Translations under genes and position numbers: made by a program
Part shown: piece after piece, positions 45,079 through 54,980 of the stretch
Layout: the number at the start of each line of letters is the position of its first letter
Position numbering within the stretch: position 1 is the stretch's first letter
The notes under the pieces: model-generated
What the model saw: the letters and a program-made list of their open reading frames with translations, nothing else
What the model was told of the DNA's origin: nothing
Databases searched by the model: none
Source: Metaphire vulgaris
Lineage: Eukaryota; Annelida; Clitellata; Crassiclitellata; Megascolecidae
Direction: 5' to 3'
Length of the DNA stretch: 64,000 nucleotides
Assembly: GCA_018105865.1 (NCBI GenBank)
Contig: CM030832.1
Coordinates: forward strand, 24,605,908-24,669,907

Positions 45079-48000
45079 ACTTGACAATCAACCACATTTT
45101 GCGCAGTAACATAGCTAGGTGGCTAAAGTCAAATCATTTGAAAAACAGATTGCTGAATGGCATTATGTTTAAAAAAATTTGTTTGACTAATTTTGAATTC
45201 ATCATTTGTGTTTGGTTTTTTCCTTTCTGACTTTTTTGTCCACAGAGATTGGTCCTTGTCCTTGTCCTTGATCCTTGTCCTCTGGTCAGTCCTTGTGGTC
45301 CTTGTAAATCAAGTCATCGTCCTTGTCCTCGTCCTTGGAGGGTCATCATCGTCCTTATCCTCGTCCTTCATCTTGTCCTTATCCTCGTCCTTAGACACAG
45401 GTTTCCTTATCCTCGTCCTTAACCATCGGTCCTTGTTAACATCACTGTCAAAACCTCAGCAATACAAACCTCACATACAGCTTCACTGTTTACAAAATTC
45501 TCAAGGCAACACCTAATTGGTAATTGCTTAAAAATACACACATTTACATTAGAAGCAAGTCACGCAAAGCGAATGGAAGAATTTAGCCGAGAAAACACAC
45601 GCACAAACAGACACATGTATGTACATACATTCAAATAATTAATCTACATACAAAGACAGCATCTTTTCTCTACAGCTTAGCAAATCAACTTTTTTCCTAT
45701 GAAAATATTGTGGATGTATTTACATATGAACCAGCCAAGTGAGTCAGCGGCTGGAAGACGAATACGATTGAAAACAGCAATACCGTCTTTCCGCTGTTTT
45801 CAATGCTTTGCCAATACAGGTATTTCAAGTGTATCTACATAGGAACAACCAGCAGTATCAATTCGCAATGAATCTGCCTTAATTATACAGCAGGCCACAC
45901 GGTGTAAAGTAGAAAGTTACAATTAGCCGCTTCGATAATTTTATCAACAAATGACTTGTTTGCAGCTTGTCCTAACAATTTCGATTACTTGCCTGAAATC
46001 AACGAATGTCTCTATTTCAATTCGAAACCGTTGGACTGGGACAAAACTCGAAAAGCATGCACAAAATTTAGTAGAGGAGCGCAGCTGCTGACAATTCAAG
46101 ATTCGCCGAAGCAGGAAGCAGTCGCAAAATATGTAACGTTTTATATGGACAGTAAGCAAACTAAAATTCATCTATAGTTTTAGCGGTTGCCTCATCATCA
46201 TCATCGTCGTCATCATCATCATCATCATCATCATCATATTCACTTTTAACATCACCATCAGCAGCAGCACTAGCAGCATCAAAATATCAGTGGCGCAGAT
46301 GTATTTGCATTTAAAGAACGTGCATATGACAGTGACGGGAAATTGCAATATTTTCGTCCATTTAATTAGAATTACTGTAGAATTTGTTCATGTTGTGCAA
46401 TTACGATCAAAATTAGGAGCATCTTAAAAGAGATCTAATAATATAGACCTAGAGTTATTTCTTTGCCGTTATTAAAATAGGCCTTGGAAAGAGCAATGGA
46501 CAAAATGAAAGAACATGCAAAAGGCATAACAGTTCAGGGACTCGTATTTCACAACCTTAGGTTTGCTGAGGATGTCGACATCGTCGTGGGAAATGAAGAT
46601 GATCTGGAAGACACGGCGCAGACAATGAGCAACAAGGCAAAGCGCTATGGACAGTCGAGAGACAAAGACAACGTTGTTCGGCCACTATTATTATTATAGT
46701 AAAGAAGTGCAGAGGCGGACCTTAATAGTCGCCTTCATAATTGTTATCATTATTCACCTCATGTCTGTTAGATATAGTAGATAGGGATTGGCTGTAATGT
46801 TATTCGCTGATTTCTCATTGGATGTTATCTATAATAAAAGACTAAGTTCGGGGCAGCTGACGGCTTTCCTCTGACTCGCTTGCGACATCAGAACTCTGAG
46901 AATATTACACGGGGTCAGAGGATAGCACGGCGAACCGAGCAGTCAATTCCATCATCATAAGACTCTCGTGTGAGTTGGTTCCCCAGGTAGTAGACGGGCC
47001 TAAACTCCCGTTTACTATATTTGGTGTCGTATCGGGGTACGAAAAACCCCTCGTCTTCAAGCCTCTCGTATCGTCGAACAATTCGCCGTGAGGTTCATGG
47101 ATGAAAATCGTGACATAACTGGACATTGTCAGCTTTGGAGCAGACAGACTTTTTCATCTACTTAATGCTCGGAAGAAAAACTGCTCGAAGTGACAACTTT
47201 TTCGATCATCGTTAAGTAGAAAAATCAACGAAAACCTATCTTGTCGATCAGTTCTATCAACCTGAAGGCGCGTGAGAAATGCGAGCCAACGTTCATCTAA
47301 GGGCTGAAACAGTCGCATTTCAGTCGAAATGAATTCTCGAACTACGCCAGAAAATCATCGGGAAAACGTGCATTCGGAAACATCAGTCAACGCAACGTCT
47401 GCTAGTCTTCGTCCTCCTCGTCCCCACCGCCACCCCTTCTGAGAACGCAGCGGGGGTCATAAAAAACGTCTTCGCCAGTCAACGTCCATTTCATCGTATC
47501 GCAGTCAGTATCAATAGCGTTTCGTTCATCGTCAATAGTCTACAATGAGGCAGAACTCCACGTCTGTGTCTCAGCAGAGTTTTGAATGGCTCTGCGTCTG
47601 TCAACCTGTCGTCAAAGTTCATCGCCAATCGTCTTCATTCTTCAGTAGCCGTCGTGTTTCCGACGCGACGCTGTACCACGCCGATGTCATCGTCGCCAGG
47701 AAACATCGTCTTCGGACCGTTCTGACGGCGTGTTCCTTTCCTGTCTGTCAGAGAACAATTCCTCATTATCACGTCGTCGGAAATCAAACCAGTCGCTGAA
47801 TCCTATCGACGCCCTCCTTCCTTCCTGGACATTATCATCGTCGCCAATTATTCTCTCTGTTGCTGGACGACAGAGACCGCCAAAGTTCCGATGCAACACC
47901 AGGAAAGAAAACATTCAGACAGTAACTTTCTAAAAACATTTTCCCCTCCCTGAACATTCAATAATTCTTTCATTTATTCATTAATCGTTCATTCATCACT

Positions 48001-51000
48001 GTAATATTTTAAAATTTTTAACTCTTGACTGCAGAACAATTAAAACAATATCACTCGTCCATAATATTCAGAATTGAAATTTCATATTATGTTTTGTTAA
48101 TTTTCTCGATTTTTTTCTTCAAGGTATTTTAGTTATTTATTTTAAGTGGATAAAGTGCTATGTGTAAGTGTTTAAAGGAGTTTATGATAAGTCTAATTGA
48201 TTCCAGATTGCATTAGTTATGGCATTGCAAAGTTAATGTAAAGAATGAGGCAAGCTCTGACATCCGAGGTCAATGCCGGATTATTTTTCACGTTTCTATA
48301 CGAGTTGTTTGCAGAAGTCATAACGATATCAGTGACCGGGTTTTGGAACGGAGCAGCCACGCTTGTTTTGCGCGCAGTGAATAATCAGATGTACCATAAT
48401 GGGCCACTAGAAAAGGGCTAGTATAAAAGATAAATGGCACCCAGTTTGGGTCCACTTGGAGTTCGAGAGTGTTCCTGGGAAACAGTCCTACTTATAGTCG
48501 ACACGTACAGGGTTTTTAAACACTTACTCCGTAGCGGTGGCGTGCTTTGGTTTTTAAGGTCACAAGTACTGTAATCTTTAAGAAGAGATTGATTAGTAAT
48601 TCTCTTGGATGCAGTATCGTGGAAAATATATTAGATTTCATTTGAACATCGACGGAGCCTCTGCCCATGGAGTGTGTTAGATCAAATTTTTGTTACTGCT
48701 GGTTAAAGGTCATTGCGAGCGATTTTCAGATGTTAGTACACATTTGCATTTTATGATTGCAGAATTTTTATTTTTAAGGCGTTATTCTCGTTCACTAGGT
48801 GACTCTGGCCAAGTCATTAGAGTACGTAGGTGATGTCTGCAGTCGAAATTTAAAGTTGAAATCGTTAATCATCAGTTAAAGTCATTATTTCATTGAATAG
48901 AGTCAATTGGGTGAATTTCGATGATTGTAGTTAAAAATTGCTTTATTGAGATAAATCGTGAGAATGGCGTTGCATTATTTGGAAAAATACAAAAAATAGA
49001 ACAGAACGGAAAATATATGAAAAAACATAAAGTGTCATCTTACCCTTAAAAATATAGATTTGCATGTTAGTATATTTTTGCTAGAATGTTTGTGTCTTTA
49101 TATTAGAAGTCAAGTCATTTTTATGTTGGAAGAGACTCAGAGAGTGAGATTGAATTTCAGGTTTTGCATTATTTTAAATGAATCAAATGTCTCGACGCCG
49201 GTTGTCAGTACAGTATTCAAATGATGTCCTAAGTATAATGACAGAATGCTAGACACGTGAAACCTATTTATGTTAGCCGTTAGTGCTTTGGGTTTCCAGT
49301 CGGACAGATGTTCCTTGAGATAGTGCATTTACTTAAAATTTGTGGATTTGTTCAGTGATTGAGACAGTTTGAGACAGTATTAACAGATTGAGACAGCATT
49401 ATTTTCAGTTTACCATCAAGATTCAAGATTATTTCGTAGTTAACGTGTATTTTTTTAGCATTTTGCATTATTACGTTTCATATCAATTATGCTTACCTAG
49501 AATTTGATTGCATATAGGTTGTATTGAATTATTTTGATCATTATTCACTTTAAATTCATATTCTTATTTTAAGCCGTGCCATATAACTTTTGCCAACATA
49601 TTCGTGTTATCTCTAAATCTAAGTGGATGCGCTTAGACTCGCTTTTAACATTTCCGCCTTAATCGTTTTCGAGTTCCTGTCCAAATAGTCTCTTATTACA
49701 TTTTGATAACTAGTGTCGTCGGAAAGAATCGTATTATATCCTGGCACGAGTCCACAAATGACTTTCCAGAGTTTGGCTTCCCACGCATTCTTTTGAAGTG
49801 TTGTATTCGCTCATTATCATTAGTTGCCGGAAATGTCTTTTGACGTGTGTTTCCTAATTAATGCGTTTCCAGTTCTTCGCAGTTGCCAACTTTTCTACTT
49901 CGTGTTATATGCTATTTTCAGAGAGATTTTGGTGTCTTTGAAGCGATAGCTTTCCATTGGTTGCATGCCAATTCTAATCTTGAGCGTGGAAGTACACTTC
50001 ATGATTGTTGTATATAGGCCTAACATGTTGATCTTAGATTTCATTTCCTGTAGAATTTGGCAAGTCGTCTAATCAGCGGATGTGTCTATTCTAAATAATC
50101 TCTACCTTGTGTTATTTTGCAGTTATGAGATCACTTAGATGTCCTCATCAGTTTCATGTTTATTTTACCCTCTATAGCGAGGCAGAATTTTCAGATTTGA
50201 ACTCAGTTTAAACTAATTAGTCTTGCACATTGTGGTTGTAACATCAACATCCCTTTGCCAAGTTTCTCTGTGCTTTTATAACTTGTTTTATTAATGGTTT
50301 TGTCTCGTATTACGAGTCGTTGAGAATTTTGGCGAGTGTTTCCATAATCGTTCGCCTAAGTCTGATTTAGAATCGCATATCTTTACGTTTATTTAAGCAT
50401 ACTTCCCCCTCCCCCTCTCCACCCCCGAAACCCCGTTCCTACCTCTAGTCCATGGTTACCTTGATTTTGATTTCAACGAAGGGAAATCCCCATGACCACC
50501 TTACATTTTTACAAGTATTATATATATATTTTTAAAATTCGTTGGGTGGACCCACGTTACTCTTATAGCATAATTTTTTGTACATCCCGAGTCGTGATGT
50601 TCCGAGGGAGGGAGTATTATAGTAAAGAAGTGCAGAGGCGGACCTTAATAGTCGCCTTCATAATTGTTATCATTATTCACCTCATGTCTGTTAGATATAG
50701 TAGATAGGGATTGGCTGTAATGTTATTCGCTGATTTCTCATTGGATGTTATCTATAATAAAAGACTAAGTTCGGGGCAGCTGACGGCTTTCCTCTGACTC
50801 GCTTGCGACATCAGAACTCTGAGAATATTACACGGGGTCAGAGGATAGCACGGCGAACCGAGCAGTCAATTCCATCATCATAAGACTCTCGTGTGAGTTG
50901 GTTCCCCAGGTAGTAGACGGGCCTAAACTCCCGTTTACTATATTATTATAAATTATTATAAATGTCACTTTGTATAGCGCTCTGTGCCTGGCGAAGGCCA

Positions 51001-52879
51001 TAGTCAAGAGCGCTTTACAGAAGCCTCTGATACGAAATGCTAAAAAGATGCGTCTTGAGTTTCATTGCAAATTTATCGGGAGTGGTTTCGCTAGTTATTT
51101 CCTCGGGGAGGGAGTTCCAAAGTCTAGGGTTCCCCCTCGAGAAAGATCTATCCCCGAATTTGGCTGCCTTAGACGGGGGAGGGACAACAAGCTGGACCCG
51201 GCGACTTGATCGTAGCTGCGAGCGTATGTCAGATAGGGAGGGTCGGTTCACCAGTATCGATAAATACTCCGGACAGCACGGGTCGTGTAGAACTCTGAAC
51301 GTCAACCAACATCGTTTGAATGCTATCCGTTCAGGTATGCGGAGCCAGTGAAGGTGGTCTCGTAACAGCGGTGTGACGTGTTCGTTCCATCTGGCTCCGA
51401 ATATTAGCCGCGCAGAAACGTTAAGAACTGATTGAAGGCGGTTCAGTAGGCTGTTGTCCGGGAGTCCGAGGAGTAGACTGTTACAATAATCCACGCGTGT
51501 CAGGATGAGAGCGCGCGCCAACTTTATCACGTCCGGTAGTGGAAGATAACGACGAATGGCTTTGATCCTTCTTAGGTGATAGTAGCAGGTACGGATCACA
51601 TTCGTTACGTGCCCGGCGAACGAGAGCGTCTCGTCCAGATGAACATCGAGGAGTCGCAGCTCAGTCATCGGCGCAATGTCGACTCCGTCAATCGTAAACA
51701 GATTGTGGCCGATGAGATGACTACGTCTCGGAGTAGTGACCCAAAGGAAGTCTGTCTGTCCAGGATTGAGGGATAGTCGGTTCGCGTCTGTCCATTGTCT
51801 GATTGCGGTGATAGAGTCTGTTATGCTGGATCGTAGTCGATCAGCCTCAGATGGGTGGCAGGAGGAAAACACTTGAACATCATCCGTTTCTGCTTATTAT
51901 TGATCCTAGAAGAGTATTATCGTAATCGTCGTATCCTAAGAAGAGTACTAGCCGCGCTAATTTCTAAATATGTATAAAATGTATCTAACTCCCAATACCG
52001 CCTAAAATTTATCTAACTCCCAATACCGCCTTCCTTCCCCATTGACATAATCATAAGAAAGACAATTCAACTGATAGCGAATTGAATTTTGAATTAGTCA
52101 TTGTGAATTTGTCGAAGATAAAATCAAATATAAACCTATAAGCAAAGAATATCGGCAAGATACAGTCACTAGAAGAAAAGACTCTTTGTGACCCGAGGTA
52201 CTGTATTATAAAAAGACACTATGTACGAGACTTAAGAATTCCAATTAAAATAGTAGATAAAAGTACTGGATAAAAATTGCCAATTGGCTAACTAATTGCT
52301 ATTTACAAGTAGAATTAGCTGGACAGTAATTATACTTATAATCAGAAAAAATATACAAAATAAGTAATTTTAGTATTTTAGTCTGAATTAGACGGCTTCC
52401 TAATTAGGCTTAATTAATCATTTATTTGGATTGGAAATTAAATACATTAGTCCATCACTGGCATGCAATTCTAGTTTTTCACTGTACTGTAGATTTACCA
52501 AAACCATTGTACTACCTACCCATTGAAGGTAATAATAATTTAATAATAATAATAATAATAGTTTAGACATAGTAATCTGCTAATTAATCAATGTTTAGAA
52601 CCCGAAAATTGGGAGTGTTACTACTACAGAGCGACTGATTTAGGAAGGTCAGTATGGATCGGCGCACAGACTATGAATCCAAAAGACTGTAAAACTCCAT
52701 ACGTTTGGAAGCCAGTCAGGACAGCTCCGATTCCATTCGCCTACACCAACTGGTTTACCGGAATGCCTAATTGTGCTAACCGTGAAAACTGCGCTGCCAT
52801 TGTCGTTACCAAACTACACAACAATCGATGGGAAGATATTTGGTGCGCTGATGCGCACTGCTCGATCTGCGAATTCTAA
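38382..52879 (+). CDS. Secreted protein with two C-type lectin domains
   Basis: Five exons: 38382-38442, 39817-39997, 42777-43021, 45966-46151, 52599-52879; 954 nt, 317 aa plus stop, all junctions GT..AG with phases 1,2,1,1 consistent. Seen: short hydrophobic leader MLMTLVCLCQG, a Lys/Pro linker KKPPKPPK, CTLD1 (CPKGWIAF, CFYIS, WIGIHNLTGG, NCVIMS, WKNTNC, YACI) and CTLD2 (CPNNFDYL, ECLYFNSKPLDW, VWIGAQTM, NWFTGMPNC, NCAAIVV, RWEDIWC, CSICEF). The sugar-coordinating EPN or QPD triplets are absent from both domains, so Ca-dependent mannose/galactose binding is doubtful; ice-binding-like, protein or Ca-independent ligands are possible. AATAAA at 52944, 65 bases past the stop. Introns are full of transposons, including a 4.2-kb LTR element in the last one. 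The leader exon is the least certain part. Confidence 0.88.
38562..39242 (-). mobile_element. Nested or tandem non-autonomous Helitrons, minus strand
   Basis: Reverse-strand start A|TCTATTATATTAAGATTC at 39242; hairpin-type ends CTTCGCTCGC at 38756-38775 and again at 38564-38575 imply two overlapping copies. CTAG termini are lost. Internal CCAATCAGAAC/CCAATGAGAAC repeats as in the family. Confidence 0.65.
39243..39660 (+). other. Unidentified 136-codon open frame with an internal ~105-bp repeat
   Basis: Open from 39246 to 39653. Two segments align loosely (HHPPKHHFSGHLLLLQPPFS and GVSPKQLSLGGHLLYPAAAP). It lies in CTL intron 1; no known domain, so coding status is open. Confidence 0.25.
39753..39804. 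repeat. (AT)n microsatellite at a splice acceptor
   Basis: About 26 AT units ending 12 bases before the CTL exon 2 acceptor. Confidence 0.95.
39817..39997 (+). CDS. CTL gene exon 2: CTLD1 first half
   Basis: SGCPKGWIAFRNTGRCFYIS to VLVEHR. Acceptor tccatatag directly after a (TA)n tract; donor CATCG|gtatgt, phase 2. Confidence 0.9.
40066..40850 (-). pseudogene. LINE ORF2 C terminus with (CAAT)n tail, minus strand
   Basis: 40066-40088 is (CAAT)n (the 3' tail on the minus strand), then ~400 bases of 3' UTR, then frame 40845-40492 reading HDIQVVQVATFMFKIKNMLL, VRFSGSKVWNSLS and KFKETISSSLISKY, a CR1/L2-type ORF2 end. 5'-truncated. Confidence 0.85.
40905..42572 (+). mobile_element. Long TG..CA element, copy B
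   Basis: Plus-strand relative of copy A: shared AT-rich head (gataatttaatcta..agcgtt), ACCCACCCCNCTAGCGTCG-like segment, (A)ATAAATAAATAAA at 41645-41660, GTCTCAGCGCA.TGT, AGGAGGTCAA.TCTG, the MKRR frame at 42191 and the identical end GGTCGCCACA at 42563-42572. The left TGTGGCGACC terminus is not recognisable. A ~130-bp segment with TCCATTCAGGCA is duplicated inside (41881 and 42014). Confidence 0.6.
42191..42572 (+). pseudogene. Gag-like or ORF1-like frame in copy B
   Basis: MKRRNTKSKPLTKNMYRNRL then [20 protein letters not shown], continuing after a frame shift with AACSAAADTSFDG and [17 protein letters not shown]. Counterpart of 21208-21581. Confidence 0.45.
42777..43021 (+). CDS. CTL gene exon 3: CTLD1 second half
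   Basis: VDYWIGIHNLTGGNWETSKG, NCVIMSF, GAWKNTNCSS, KYACI; acceptor tgttgcag, donor ATCA|gtaagt. Confidence 0.93.
43022..45965. other. CTL intron 3: A/C-rich tract and TCCTTG repeats
   Basis: 43600-44580 is strikingly poor in G on the plus strand. 44590-44745 and 45242-45432 are irregular arrays of GTCCTTGTCC/TCCTCGTCCTT words; a 107-codon frame across the second one is a by-product. (ATT)n at 45033-45076. No exon recognised. Confidence 0.55.
45966..46151 (+). CDS. CTL gene exon 4: CTLD2 first half
   Basis: CPNNFDYLPEINECLYF, RKACTKFSRGAQLLTIQD; acceptor gtttgcag, donor GACA|gtaagc. Confidence 0.92.
46194..46250. repeat. (CAT)n microsatellite
   Basis: ATC/CAT run just after CTL exon 4. Confidence 0.9.
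46485..46680 (+). pseudogene. LINE reverse transcriptase fragment
   Basis: LRFAEDVDIVVGNEDD followed by TAQTMSNKAKRYG: the RT catalytic box (FADD, here FAED) and the next helix of a non-LTR retrotransposon. Ends where the LTR element starts. Confidence 0.75.
46695..47019 (+). repeat. 5' LTR
   Basis: 325 bp; contains TATA-like TCTATAATAAAA at 46828-46839, which also includes AATAAA. Confidence 0.9.
47022..47040 (+). promoter_or_regulatory. Putative primer-binding site
   Basis: TGGTGTCGTATCGGGGTAC begins with TGG, complementary to a tRNA CCA end, at the usual position. The tRNA species is not identified. Confidence 0.5.
50618..50942 (+). repeat. 3' LTR
   Basis: Same length and, by eye, same sequence as the 5' LTR; preceded by the purine tract at 50603-50614. 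Confidence 0.9.
50950..51890 (-). pseudogene. LINE ORF2 C-terminal half, minus strand
   Basis: 285-codon open frame 51872-51015: FSSCHPSEADRLRSSITDSI, RLSLNPGQTDFLWV, LLDVHLDETLSFAGHV, LTRVDYCNSLLLGLPD, HWLRIPERIAFK, GNPRLWNSLPEE. This is the thumb and post-RT region of CR1/L2-type LINEs, 5'-truncated, with a 3' UTR ending 'ttgtatagcgctctgtg' and an ATTATAA tail at 50943-50960. The long intact frame implies a fairly young copy. Confidence 0.9.
51891..52540. other. CTL intron 4, AT-rich, nothing recognised
   Basis: Contains a short direct repeat (TCTAACTCCCAATACCGCC at ~51981 and ~52013); (AAT)n at 52531-52560. Confidence 0.5.
52599..52879 (+). CDS. CTL gene exon 5: CTLD2 second half
   Basis: KPENWECYYRATDLGRSVWI, FAYTNWFTGMPNC, RWEDIWCADAHCSICEF then TAA; acceptor atgtttag. 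Confidence 0.92.
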
Positions 52880-52943
52880 GGAAGGTTTAAAGAACACACT
52901 TAGCCTACTTCAAGTTTCAATTGAAAACGATTTGCTGCTGTGA

Positions 52944-52949
52944 AATAAA
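52944..52949 (+). terminator. Polyadenylation signal of the CTL gene
   Basis: AATAAA followed by an A run, 65 bases after the stop codon. Confidence 0.65.
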
Positions 52950-53256
52950 AAAAAACAGAATCGATATACCGATATATGATGAACATTTGCAGGCAATTTT
53001 AGGATTTGCTACTTTGCACAGAAATATATCGCCTTTCGAATCGTCGAAATGTTCAACTGATAACGTAGTGTGTTTAAAATTGGATCCATGAGAATTTCTG
53101 AAATATCTCTGCATCCAATGCCAACACACGTTATCTGCAGTATCTGTATTGACTGAAAAATATTAAAATTTAATCGAAAAATTAATCGATTAAAGAAAAT
53201 TTTTTTGAAAATTTTGTTAACGATTAATCGATTAATTAATCGTTAATATCCGCAGC

Positions 53257-53301
<45 letters not shown>

Positions 53302-53302
<1 letters not shown>

Positions 53303-53609
53303 CTATTATATTAAAAAAATCGTTATCTGTATGTCTGTTGCCTTTAAAGCGTTCTGATTGGTTGGCTGTGTGAGCGTTCTGATTGGTTGCGTTCGAGCGT
53401 TCTGATTGTTTGGCTGTGTGAGCGTTCTGATTGGTTACCTTCAAGCGTTCTGATTGGTTGGCTGAGTGAGCGTTCTGATTGGTCATTCTGGAATTGAAAT
53501 TGGATTGGTCGTTGCCTCGAGCGAAGCGACGCGAAGCGAAGCTCGCAGCGAGCGAAGCTCGCCTCATGCGAGCAAGCTCGCGCGAGCAAAATCTTCCTTC
53601 GAGTTCTAG
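53302..53609 (+). mobile_element. Short non-autonomous Helitron
   Basis: A|TCTATTATATTAAAAAAATC to CGAGTTCTAG|T; interior AGCGTTCTGATTGGTTGGCT repeats; palindromes GCTCGCGCGAGC near the 3' end. Confidence 0.8.
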
Positions 53610-54095
53610 TATAATATTAAAATCCTTATTCTGTATGTCTGTTACCTTCAAGCGTTCTGATTGGTTGACTATTGGTAGACGGTGTAGTCCTTACGTCGCG
53701 ATGCGTTGGTGGGCGATGTTCGAAGACGACGTTGCTATTGGTAACAATTGTTCGTAGTTTAACACGGTTTATTCGAGTCATTGCAGCGTCAGAGTGGTGG
53801 GCGTGCGACGACGTTGCTATTGGTAACAATTGTTCGTAGCTTGAGAAAGTTGCGCAATTTTAACCTACATTTTAACGTACACAAAAATACGTGTACAGCG
53901 TCACAAATGGTCAGAGTTGCGTGATTTTAACGACTGATAGGCCTAATTATTACGTGGCGCAGAGCTTGGCTAGGTGGCGTATGTACAGTACATTATTGAA
54001 ATGTTGTTCAGCATGAATTCAATGATTGGGTATTAGGTATAGGTATTGGATTAGTATTATCCTGCACTGCGAGCAACATCAAAGGACTCTTTCTA

Positions 54096-54096
<1 letters not shown>
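53610..54096 (+). mobile_element. Second Helitron, abutting the first
   Basis: Begins TATAATATTAAAATCCTT directly after the CTAG of the previous copy and ends CTTTCTAG|T. Contains a ~75-bp internal repeat with CGACGTTGCTATTGGTAACA (53726, 53809). Confidence 0.75.

Positions 54097-54141
<45 letters not shown>
54097..54141. repeat. (TA)n microsatellite
   Basis: Pure TA run right after the Helitron end. Confidence 0.95.
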
Positions 54142-54142
<1 letters not shown>

Positions 54143-54670
54143 CTCTTGTCATGACCTGATGCACGTTCCGAACAGCGACGTTCTTTTGTTTTGGAACTTT
54201 AGTCGGTTATTCTACGTTTTTTCTCTTTCGTTTCTGGCGCGTTGGTCAAGTGCACCTGTTTCAATACTTTTGCTGTCTTTCCGTTTGTATATTTTGGTGT
54301 TTTTGCCGCGTTTGCTTCATTTCGAGGTGTCCTTGCGTTTCAAGGTTTCATTGACCTCTGCACCCCTCCACATTCTGTTGCTTAGGTCCATGTGTTCCCT
54401 CACTTTTCATGTTCGGTGCTCTATGGTGACGCTTGGATGGGTACGCCGACAGCGGCTTAACTTTCCTAGAAGGACAGCGAGCTTAATAGGGAGAGCCAAA
54501 TTGCAACTATGTCAACCGCGCAGACTAACGCTAACCATGATCTAGTAGTCCATGAGCTATCGCTCCCGCGGCTGCGCAAGATCAAGTCGACGATGTAAAC
54601 ACGTTACTGTGTTTCATCCAACTTTATCTGGCCCAACGGCCAAGCATTCGCCGAAGGCAACTAGAACCGT
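54142..54670. other. Intergenic, 128-codon open frame of unknown status
   Basis: Frame 54159-54545 (+) is hydrophobic and matches nothing I know; upstream start context is not informative. More likely chance or old transposon sequence. Confidence 0.3.
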
Positions 54671-54675
54671 CTTAA

Positions 54676-54679
54676 GTCA

Positions 54680-54735
<56 letters not shown>

Positions 54736-54980
54736 CTGATAATTTATAGAGCCCTATAACAAGACATAAGCCTAAATCAAGAGTGCTTTACAATAATGAG
54801 TTAGCAATCATACGACGTACTAAACAAGTGTGTCTTAAGATTCTTCTTGAACTGTTCAATAGATTTCGAATTAGTGACGAAGTCCGGGAGGGAATTCCAC
54901 AGAAGTGGGTTCCCTTTGGTGACCGATCTTTCACCTAGAATCGTTGTTTGCGAAGTATCATTTTTGACAGGCAGACAGCT
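54676..54980 (-). repeat. (ATT)n and LINE 3' end, minus strand
   Basis: ATT run 54680-54735, then 'tttatagagccctataac', 'agagtgctttaca', and a stretch resembling 51015-51140 (gggagggaattccaca vs gggagggagttccaaa), the minus-strand C terminus of the same LINE group. Confidence 0.65.

Larger units (their letters stand above)
46695..50942 (+). mobile_element. Non-autonomous LTR retrotransposon (LARD-like)
   Basis: 4248 bp. Two direct LTRs of 325 bp (46695-47019, 50618-50942), identical in every base I compared. LTR termini TATAGTAAA..TTTACTATA, not TG..CA. 4-bp flank TTAT on both sides. A TGG-initial primer-binding site candidate TGGTGTCGTATCGGGG starts two bases after the 5' LTR; a purine tract CGAGGGAGGGAG precedes the 3' LTR. 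The 3.6-kb interior has no frame over ~85 codons and no protease, RT or integrase motif, so it must use proteins of another element. Orientation from PBS/PPT is plus. Superfamily not determinable. Confidence 0.85.

Noticed and set aside
45193..45516. 107-codon hydrophobic frame
   Set aside because: Runs through TCCTTGTCC repeats giving a Leu/Val/Ser-only peptide; no exon signals fit.
47545..47933. Small frames inside the LTR element as gag remnants
   Set aside because: No zinc knuckle, protease or RT motif and no continuity between frames.
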